From PVC group bacterium (GTDB taxonomy: Bacteria; Verrucomicrobiota; Kiritimatiellia; UBA8416; PXDI01), in NCBI GenBank assembly GCA_003565095.1, contig PXDI01000093.1, forward strand, positions 1 to 8,078: DNA of 8,078 nt. Direction: 5' to 3'. The notes below the pieces were generated by a model. The model saw nothing but the letters and a program-made list of their open reading frames with translations. It did not search any database and was not told the origin of the DNA. Both the position numbers and the translations under genes were made by a program. Shown in pieces: positions 1 to 5,600 of the stretch; the first letter of the stretch is position 1, and each line of letters opens with the position of its first letter.

Positions 1-2417
1 TCGGAACAGAACTGAACCGGTTTCTTGCACGGCTCAATTCTGCACCGGAAATTCAGTACGCTTTCAGCGGATACTCCGCCAGTACACCCCACATTTTTCT
101 CGAAATTGATCGATTGAAAGCTGCTGTCCAGCAGGTTGATATTGCCGAAGTTTTTGCCGCGCTACAAAGTCACTTCGGCGTACGTTATGTCAGCGATGTG
201 AATTTCGGCGGGCAAGTCAACCGGGTGATTATGCAGGCGGACTGGCCGTTCCGCGGACAGGTCGCTGACATAAGCCGCCTGCATGTCAGAAACCGCAGCG
301 GTTCCATGGTTCCGCTCGACAGCCTGCTAACCGTGCGCACCGAACCGGCTCCGCGCGCGCTGGACCGGTACAATAAGTTTACTTCGGCCGCTATAACCGC
401 CTCTGCCGCACCGCGCATTAGCGGCGGCCAAGCAATGCAAGCGGTTACCGAAATAGCCAGCGAACATCTCCCGGCCGGATATGGTATTGAATGGTCCGGT
501 CTGACTTATCAGGAAGCCGCGGCGGCCGGCGGAATAACACTGTTGGTCTCCATGGCTTTGCTTTTCGGCTACCTGTTTCTGGTGGCACAATATGAAAGCT
601 GGATCATACCCCTGCCGGTTATGCTGTCTACAGCGGTCGCGGGACTGGGAGCATTGTTCGGTTTGCTGCTTACCGGAAAACCGCTCGGCATTTACGCACA
701 ATTGGGACTGATTCTGCTGATCGGACTTGCCTGCAAAAACGCAATTTTGATAATCGAGTTTGCCAAAGAGCGGCGCGAAGCGGGGCTTTCGACAATAGAC
801 GCTGCAGCCGATGGAGCACGCCAGCGTTTCCGAGCGGTTCTGATGACGGCTTTTACGTTTATCTTTGGTATATTCCCAATGGTGATTGCCACTGGCGCAG
901 GAGCGGCGGCACGCCGATCTGTCGGCATTGCCGTGTTCTGCGGGATGCTGGCTGCCACGGTGTTCGGGATTGTCCTGATCCCGGCGCTATATGCACTGTT
1001 TCAATCCCTCCGTGAGAAAAAAAACGACTCTAGCGCTGTTCCGCCTGTCGGTGTGATCTTGCTTTTGTGCGGTTTGCTGTTCATAAACGGTTGCGTTACG
1101 GTGGGGCCTGATTATGTGCCCCCGGAATGGCCGGATACCGGACTGGAAGCCGATGCTTTTGCTGACGAACGGGAGTACGGTACCTGGTGGGCAAGCTTGG
1201 AAGATCCCGTGCTTACCGGGCTGATTGAGCAAGCGCTTGCAAACAATCGTACGCTGCATTCCGCCGTGGCAGCCGTACATGCAGCCCGCGCTAGACTGGG
1301 AATCACACGCGCTGCCTCCGCGCCACAGTTTGACGCTTCCGCCACGGCCACAAGGCAGAGAGCAAGTGAAGCCGTTTCTTTGCTGGGTGAAACGGAATAT
1401 TTCCGGGCCAGTCTTGATGCGACATGGGAAATAGATCTTTTCGGCGGCACCCGCCGTGCAATTGAAGCCGCTCTGGCCGAATTGCAGGCGCTGGATGCCG
1501 CGCGTGCCGTCGTACAGGCAGGGTTGGCTGCTGAAACTGCGCGTACCTATGCAATGCTGCGCACAGGACAACAACGACTGAAGATTGCCCGAGATCATCA
1601 CAACCTACAGCAGCAAACTTTAGCACTGCTTCAAGACCGCCTGACGCACGGTCTTGTAGATGAGTTGGCGCTTCTACAGGCGCGTGTGCTGTTCGAATCA
1701 ACGCGCGCCGCAATTCCCCCGCTTGAAACCAATTTGGAGGAAAGCCTGAATGCGTTGGCCGTTCTTACCGGACAAATGCCCGGCACGTTGCATGATAAAC
1801 TCGGCGGGGAAGACGGTATCCTGCCGGTTGTTCCCGCACAAACCGTTGCCGGGATCCCGGCCAATGCCTTACGGCGGCGACCCGACGTTCTTCAAGCCGA
1901 GCGCGCATTGGCCGCACAAACAGCACGGATTGGTGTAGCCACAAGTGCACTGTATCCAAAAATAACTCTGCTCGGTTCCATCGGAATCGAAACCCTTGAC
2001 GCCGCGACATTCGGCAATGCCGGTACCGAATTTTATAACCTTGGCCCGGGCGTTCGCTGGGCTGTTTTCCATGCCGGTTCGATTCGCCACAATATCAAGG
2101 CTCAGGAAGCCGGACAGGAGCAGGCACTTGCCGCCTATGAGCAAACTGTACTGGCTGCCGTGCAGGAAACCCGCAATGCCTTGACCGCGTTTGAAAAAGA
2201 ACATCAGCGAATGCAGTCACTCGACAATGCAGTTAGCGCGGCACGAACTGCCTTGGAACTGGCGGATAACCGCTATCATGCCGGCCTGACAGATTACCTG
2301 ACCGTCCTTGACGCCCAAAGATCACTACAGATGCTGGAAGACGGCCTAGTGCAAAGCCGCGGCATTATGCTGATGCACCTGATTCAAATTTACAAAGCGC
2401 TCGGCGGCGGATGGTGA
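1..2417 (+). CDS. RND (HAE1/AcrB-like) efflux permease C-terminus fused in frame to an OprM/NodT-type outer-membrane factor lipoprotein; 5' partial
   Basis: The frame is open from the left edge (first full codon at 3), so the gene begins outside the window; the TTG at 114 is not a real start. About 340 visible residues match the last third of a proton-driven RND drug exporter. They comprise the second periplasmic porter half, then five hydrophobic segments corresponding to TM8-TM12 of AcrB (roughly 528-1005). The TM10 motif CKNAILIIEFAKE carries the Lys (codon 735-737) equivalent to the AcrB proton-relay Lys940. From about 1053 the same frame encodes a hydrophobic stretch ending in a lipobox-like LFINGC (Cys codon 1092-1094), then VGPDYVPPEWP, the usual start of mature OprM/NodT proteins. 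Further OMF hallmarks follow: DLFGGTRRAIEAA, RRPDVLQAERALAAQ and YHAGLTDYLTVLDAQRS. The OMF part is 441 residues from the Cys, which is full length. Such proteins form the trimeric outer-membrane duct of a tripartite pump; the periplasmic adaptor is not in the window. Family calls are firm, but whether one or two polypeptides are made is open (see 1012-1033). Confidence 0.9.
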   Translation, partial: GTELNRFLARLNSAPEIQYAFSGYSASTPHIFLEIDRLKAAVQQVDIAEVFAALQSHFGVRYVSDVNFGGQVNRVIMQADWPFRGQVADISRLHVRNRSGSMVPLDSLLTVRTEPAPRALDRYNKFTSAAITASAAPRISGGQAMQAVTEIASEHLPAGYGIEWSGLTYQEAAAAGGITLLVSMALLFGYLFLVAQYESWIIPLPVMLSTAVAGLGALFGLLLTGKPLGIYAQLGLILLIGLACKNAILIIEFAKERREAGLSTIDAAADGARQRFRAVLMTAFTFIFGIFPMVIATGAGAAARRSVGIAVFCGMLAATVFGIVLIPALYALFQSLREKKNDSSAVPPVGVILLLCGLLFINGCVTVGPDYVPPEWPDTGLEADAFADEREYGTWWASLEDPVLTGLIEQALANNRTLHSAVAAVHAARARLGITRAASAPQFDASATATRQRASEAVSLLGETEYFRASLDATWEIDLFGGTRRAIEAALAELQALDAARAVVQAGLAAETARTYAMLRTGQQRLKIARDHHNLQQQTLALLQDRLTHGLVDELALLQARVLFESTRAAIPPLETNLEESLNALAVLTGQMPGTLHDKLGGEDGILPVVPAQTVAGIPANALRRRPDVLQAERALAAQTARIGVATSALYPKITLLGSIGIETLDAATFGNAGTEFYNLGPGVRWAVFHAGSIRHNIKAQEAGQEQALAAYEQTVLAAVQETRNALTAFEKEHQRMQSLDNAVSAARTALELADNRYHAGLTDYLTVLDAQRSLQMLEDGLVQSRGIMLMHLIQIYKALGGGW
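1012..1033 (+). other. A8 homopolymer at the permease/OMF junction: possible slippage site or one-base indel
   Basis: The permease frame reads CGT GAG AAA AAA AAC across eight A (1017-1024), which contains the heptamer A_AAA_AAC of -1 frameshift sites. A shift to -1 meets TAG at 1031-1033 and would end the permease at ...REKKKRL, a natural-looking tail just after TM12. Adding one A to the run has the same effect on the permease. It also makes GTG at 1012 the start of an open OMF frame reading MRKKNDSSAVPPVGVILLLC and on to the lipobox. That is a well-formed lipoprotein signal: a basic n-region, a hydrophobic core and Cys near position 28. With eight A, the GTG 1012 frame stops at TGA 1054-1056. 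No Shine-Dalgarno sequence is visible before GTG 1012, and no strong downstream stem is evident. The sequence facts are certain; the mechanism is inferred. Confidence 0.6.
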
Positions 2418-2445
2418 TCCGTTCGGCCCGGAATAACAGCCGTAA

Positions 2446-3723
2446 CTAAACGGTATAAGGTTCCAGGATGCCGCCGTTGGCGGTAATGGCCTGCTGCAGC
2501 TTCTTGATGTCCACGTTGCGCACGATGCCTGCCGGCTGCACCAGCGCGGCAGCATGCCCCGCGGCCTGACCGAGGCACATGACCGGCGGCATCACCCGCA
2601 AGCTGGAATGCGCCACCGGGTCGGCCGAGATGCAGCGTGATGCCACCAGCAGGTTTTCAAGTCCGACGGGCAGCATGCAGCGGTAAGGCACCTGATACCA
2701 AGTGCCGGGCGGCAGATGCTCCATCCGGGTTTGACCGAAGGTCTGGCCGTGGATATCCACCGGATAACAGCAGCAGGCAATTGCGTCATCAAACCGCGCG
2801 TTGGTTTTCCAGTCATCGTAGGTCAACCGGTAATCGCCGCTGATGCGCCGTGTTTCGCGTACGCCGATATGCGGCGCGGTTTTCACCAGCCAGGCATTTT
2901 CAAAACCAACCACATTGGCGCGCAGCCAGTCGACATAATTTGCGGCGCGCTTACGCCCCTCGGCTTCACAGGCACTCAATTCAAACGGGTCAAGCGGATT
3001 GCCGCTAATGCGCACCGCATTAAAATAAAGCAGGCCGTTCGGCGCTTCGGCAATCATGCTGAGGTGGCGATTAATCAGAACCGGGGTGTCTTTGTCACCG
3101 GATTTGACACGCTCACGGATCTCAAACCGCCCCGGCCAGCGGTCAAGATCAACACCGCCAACACAGAAAAACAGCGTCATCGGCATCAGGTTGCCCTCGG
3201 CGTCGCCGCTTTCCACCGGTACCCCCGCCCGCGACGCCAGCAGGCCATCACCGGTGCAATCAATAAAAACCCGCCCTGCAACAGCAAGCGGCCCGCCATT
3301 ATGCGCCAGCAGCAGGCGTTTCACCATACCGTTTTCGATTTCAGCATCATAGAGCGCGGCATGGAACAAAACCGTCACTCCCGCTTCTGTAACCATTTCA
3401 TCCAGAACCACTTTCAAAATTTCGTCATCGAACCGCGCGCCGCCGCCTTCCTCATGGATCACCGCATCGCGCTGCTTCAAGCGCTCAAGCATTTCCTGAT
3501 GAATCCCGCCATTTACCAGCCGCCGCAGCCCGTCATCCTCCGCGGGTTTGGTGCGGTCGGCCATAAACGGATTCACCAGCATAGTAGTGGCGGCCCCGCC
3601 AAGATATCCGGCACGCTCGATAAGCAGAGTGCGCGCCCCGCCGCGCGCGGCGGCAATCGACGCACCAATTCCCCCCGGTCCGCCACCGACGACAATCACA
3701 TCATATTCCGGTAATTCTCTCAT
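2446..3723 (-). CDS. FAD-dependent oxidoreductase (FAD_oxidored family)
   Basis: This is a complete 425-residue flavoprotein. Residues 7-36 form the Rossmann nucleotide-binding fold: YDVIVVGGGPGGIGA holds the GxGxxG-type dinucleotide motif, and Glu36 ends the second strand, where it would bind the ribose of FAD. The motif DCTGDG at 155-160 and the C-terminal block LLVASRCISADPVAHSSLRV (359-378), followed by CLGQAAGHAAAL, match the FAD-dependent oxidoreductases grouped as FAD_oxidored (PF12831). Members are common beside glycoside hydrolases and sulfatases in PVC bacteria, and their substrates are mostly unknown. There is no signal peptide or membrane segment, so it should be cytoplasmic. The ATG at 3723 is supported by an AGGAAAG Shine-Dalgarno a few bases upstream. 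It is the last gene of the leftward cluster, separated from the propeller hydrolase by 95 bases, and it converges with the efflux gene. No strong terminator is visible in the 28-base gap after its TAG. The specific reaction is unknown; oxidation of a sugar or cyclitol hydroxyl is a guess. Confidence 0.88.
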   Translation of the reverse strand: MRELPEYDVIVVGGGPGGIGASIAAARGGARTLLIERAGYLGGAATTMLVNPFMADRTKPAEDDGLRRLVNGGIHQEMLERLKQRDAVIHEEGGGARFDDEILKVVLDEMVTEAGVTVLFHAALYDAEIENGMVKRLLLAHNGGPLAVAGRVFIDCTGDGLLASRAGVPVESGDAEGNLMPMTLFFCVGGVDLDRWPGRFEIRERVKSGDKDTPVLINRHLSMIAEAPNGLLYFNAVRISGNPLDPFELSACEAEGRKRAANYVDWLRANVVGFENAWLVKTAPHIGVRETRRISGDYRLTYDDWKTNARFDDAIACCCYPVDIHGQTFGQTRMEHLPPGTWYQVPYRCMLPVGLENLLVASRCISADPVAHSSLRVMPPVMCLGQAAGHAAALVQPAGIVRNVDIKKLQQAITANGGILEPYTV

Positions 3724-3785
3724 ATTTCTTTCCTATAATCCCGCATACGTTGTTCGGTATTTTTTGAAATTAGAAACATTTTGAA

Positions 3786-3814
3786 ATGATGCTTCATGAG
3801 ATAACGTATGACAA
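3786..3814 (-). promoter_or_regulatory. Possible sigma70-type promoter upstream of the FAD oxidoreductase
   Basis: Read on the - strand, TTGTCA (3814-3809) is followed after exactly 17 bases by CATCAT (3791-3786). These match the -35 and -10 consensus at 5/6 and 4/6 positions. It lies in the 95-base AT-rich gap 3724-3818, about 60 bases ahead of the ATG. It could give the oxidoreductase its own transcript in addition to read-through from the upstream genes. The consensus is that of Proteobacteria and may not hold in this organism, so the call is weak. Nothing else convincing was found in the gap. Confidence 0.22.
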
Positions 3815-3818
3815 GTTT

Positions 3819-4859
3819 TTAAGCCAGCGGGACAACGCCGGTCCAGGTGCGGGTCATATTCTGCCATTTATGTGCGGCGTCGCCATCGGCCATGGCGGCA
3901 AACATGTGTGTCGGAACGCCGTCATGAAAAAGAAGCTGCGGACGTTCAACACTGCTGAGGGTTTCCTGTGTGCCATTGTCCCATGTGACCGTGCGTGAAT
4001 AGGCTTTGGGCTGCCCGGCCATGTTCCAGACGATGCCGTCCGGCGAAAGCAGATGAACCCCTGCATGAAACTCTCCGCAGGCCTTGCCGTTGAGGTCTTT
4101 TGCCAGCATTTCAAAATGACCGTCTATATTGAAAACATAAGGATCTTCGACGGTAACTGCGGAAGAGTCAAAAACCGGCCCGTCACTGCGCCACCGGCTC
4201 CGGCCATCTAAGCCCTCAAAGATCGCCAGACCGATTTTATTGCGCTGTTCGGCTTTAACATACGAGCGGTAATAGAGAAACAGGCGCCCGTCCGGCAGAA
4301 AACATGGAGCCGGATTAGTTACCACCCATGCGTCCCAGGCCTCCGGCCGTGCCGTAAGAAAAGGTTCATCCCGCCGTTTCCATGGACCATAGACTGACGG
4401 CGCGGTCGCCACACCGATGCGGATTGAGCGGTAACACGGATAAAAATCCGGTCCGTTGCGCAGTTCCTCCGCGGTAGGACGTTCACCCTCAAACGTGCTG
4501 CCGATATAAAACAGCACATATTGTCCGTCGGCTTTGTGGATGGTGGGGTTATGGGTCATCCGGCCGTCCCAGAAACCGGCACCGCGGTCCGGCAACACCG
4601 TTTCCTGATAAATGTACGGACCTTCGGGAGTATCGGCAACGGCGCGGACAACTTCGGAATAACTCTGATAAGCCGGAAGAAATTTCAGATTTTTCGGCCA
4701 GCGGGCGGCAAACATATGATAGCGCCCGTCTTCACCGCGTATCACTGACCCGCACCACACCCAATAATCCTCCATACAGAAACCGCCACCGGCCGGCAAC
4801 GGCTGCAAACGGCGGCTGAATGGAGTATAATCAATATCGCCGGTAATTTTCATATGCAT
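3819..4859 (-). CDS. Five-bladed beta-propeller glycoside hydrolase (GH43/GH117-like)
   Basis: This is a complete 346-residue protein without a signal peptide. Blade-like repeats such as GEDGRYHMFAARWP (42-55), ADGQYVLFYIGST (110-122) and LPDGRLFLYYRSY (188-200) are typical of the propeller fold shared by GH32, GH43, GH62, GH68 and GH117. Candidate active-site acids lie at MEDYW (29-33, Asp31 early in blade 1), WDGRMTHNP (97-105, Asp98) and VEDPYVF (237-243, Glu238/Asp239). The last resembles the conserved acidic motif of the middle blade. Which acid serves as base, pKa modulator or donor cannot be settled without an alignment. It probably cleaves an exo-linked sugar from an oligosaccharide in the cytoplasm. 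The start may be ATG 4859 or ATG 4853: the AAAAGAG upstream lies about 4 and 10 bases away, so the second Met is also plausible. It begins 8 bases after the HAD gene stop, which implies one transcript and perhaps coupled translation. The fold is a fairly firm call; the family and substrate are uncertain. Confidence 0.75.
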   Translation of the reverse strand: MHMKITGDIDYTPFSRRLQPLPAGGGFCMEDYWVWCGSVIRGEDGRYHMFAARWPKNLKFLPAYQSYSEVVRAVADTPEGPYIYQETVLPDRGAGFWDGRMTHNPTIHKADGQYVLFYIGSTFEGERPTAEELRNGPDFYPCYRSIRIGVATAPSVYGPWKRRDEPFLTARPEAWDAWVVTNPAPCFLPDGRLFLYYRSYVKAEQRNKIGLAIFEGLDGRSRWRSDGPVFDSSAVTVEDPYVFNIDGHFEMLAKDLNGKACGEFHAGVHLLSPDGIVWNMAGQPKAYSRTVTWDNGTQETLSSVERPQLLFHDGVPTHMFAAMADGDAAHKWQNMTRTWTGVVPLA

Positions 4860-4867
4860 TAACTCTT

Positions 4868-5533
4868 TTATACTACATACTTATAAACATCCTCGGACAA
4901 TGCCCCAAGATGCGGCGCGGTCCAATGCGCGCCGGCAGCGCTTAATGTTTCCGCATCAAAGGATGTCGTCAAGCCAAGGCAACGCGCGCCGGCAGCGCGT
5001 CCGGCCTGAATGCCATTAACCGCGTCTTCAACCACAATACATTTACCTGCGGGGATTTGCAACAATTCGGCTGCTTTCAGAAAAATATCCGGCGCGGGTT
5101 TCTTGTGCTCAATCTCACTGCCGCTGACACAGGCGTCAAAGCTATCGGCAGGAACACCGATTTCCCGCAGGTTGCCGTCAACCTTGATCCGATCGGCGCT
5201 GCTGGCCACCGCCATACGCACATTGTGCTCACGGCACCATTCAATGAACTCGCGCACACCCGGCAGCGGTTGCAGCCTGCCGCGAATTATCTCCAGATAA
5301 ATCGCGTAGGTGCGCTCCTTGTCTCGCGGCATGTTCAATTGAATGCCGTGCTTTTCCGCCACACCGCCCAGATAACGATCCTCACCCGCGCCGACAAACG
5401 GAATGAAATCCTCCGGCGCAACGTTCACCTGATGCGTTTCTTTAAACATCCGGCAGGCCGCCGCGCAGATAAACGGCTCGGAATCACACAAAACCCCGTC
5501 CATATCAAAAATTACACCGTGTTCTGATTGCAT
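4868..5533 (-). CDS. HAD-superfamily phosphatase/beta-phosphoglucomutase-like hydrolase
   Basis: This is a complete 221-residue protein of usual length for HAD subfamily IA with a helical cap. All four motifs are present. Motif I is FDMDGVLCDSEP, with nucleophile Asp10 and general acid/base Asp12. Motif II is VASSAD, with Ser111 or Ser112. Motif III is HKKPAPDIF, with Lys145. Motif IV is VVEDAVNGI, with Glu169 and Asp170 for Mg2+. The cap domain covers roughly residues 18-85. DSE after motif I fits the broad group of sugar-phosphate phosphatases and beta-phosphoglucomutase-like enzymes; members cannot be separated into mutase or phosphatase by motifs alone. In this cluster a role on a phosphorylated sugar released from the glycan is likely, but that is inferred from context. 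It sits 67 bases downstream of the GH-A hydrolase, with an inverted repeat between them, and 8 bases upstream of the propeller hydrolase. Its Shine-Dalgarno is weak, and ATG 5533 is chosen because motif I begins only 9 residues later. Confidence 0.88.
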   Translation of the reverse strand: MQSEHGVIFDMDGVLCDSEPFICAAACRMFKETHQVNVAPEDFIPFVGAGEDRYLGGVAEKHGIQLNMPRDKERTYAIYLEIIRGRLQPLPGVREFIEWCREHNVRMAVASSADRIKVDGNLREIGVPADSFDACVSGSEIEHKKPAPDIFLKAAELLQIPAGKCIVVEDAVNGIQAGRAAGARCLGLTTSFDAETLSAAGAHWTAPHLGALSEDVYKYVV

Positions 5534-5545
5534 CTTGCTGCTTTC

Positions 5546-5574
5546 ATTATGCTGATCAATTGAGCCACTTGCAA
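5546..5574 (-). promoter_or_regulatory. Weak promoter-like pair ahead of the HAD gene, overlapping the inverted repeat
   Basis: On the - strand, TTGCAA (5574-5569) and CATAAT (5551-5546) are 17 bases apart and match the -35 and -10 consensus at 4/6 and 5/6 positions. The -35 element lies inside the right half of the palindrome as read on this strand. A transcript from here would begin only a few bases before the HAD start codon, leaving almost no leader. This argues against it unless the mRNA is near-leaderless. It is recorded as a possibility only. Confidence 0.15.
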
Positions 5575-5599
5575 AAACGCTTTTGCAAGTGGCTCAATT
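5558..5599. repeat. Perfect 19-bp inverted repeat with 4-base loop between the GH-A and HAD genes
   Basis: The left arm 5558-5576 (AATTGAGCCACTTGCAAAA) is the exact reverse complement of the right arm 5581-5599, around the loop ACGC. Nineteen paired bases without mismatch cannot reasonably be chance. It begins one base after the TAA of the GH-A gene (5601-5603 on +) and ends 25 bases before the HAD start. Neither side has the run of T expected of an intrinsic terminator: GATCAGCATAAT follows on the - strand and ATTACCCG on the + strand. It could be an RNA stem that blocks 3' decay or is cut by RNase III, a weak terminator, an operator for a dimeric repressor, or one copy of a dispersed palindromic element. 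The structure is certain; the function is unknown. Confidence 0.9.
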
Positions 5600-5600
5600 A

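Noticed and set aside
1053..1094. GTG at 1053 as a separate OMF start
   Set aside because: It would leave a 13-residue signal without any positive charge before the lipobox Cys, and no Shine-Dalgarno precedes it. The fused frame or a GTG 1012 start after slippage fits better.
987..1601. Open frame of 204 codons on the - strand under the permease/OMF junction
   Set aside because: It lies antisense to well-supported OMF sequence, its translation is compositionally odd (rich in Cys, Gly, Ser) and no family is recognisable.
2418..2445. Bidirectional terminator between the convergent efflux and flavoprotein genes
   Set aside because: The gap is only 28 bases and shows no stem longer than about 4 base pairs and no T-run.
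2716..3714. Open frame of 332 codons on the + strand, antisense to the flavoprotein gene
   Set aside because: The - strand protein here has clear FAD-binding motifs along its whole length. The antisense translation shows no recognisable motif and is a shadow of a GC-rich gene.
3744..3810. 8-bp inverted repeat CATACGTT (3744-3751) / AACGTATG (3803-3810) upstream of the flavoprotein gene
   Set aside because: The match is exact, but 8 bases separated by 51 in AT-rich intergenic DNA is within what chance can give, and it does not extend.
5558..5599. Intrinsic (rho-independent) terminator
   Set aside because: The stem is perfect, but no T-run follows on either strand, so it is listed as an inverted repeat instead.
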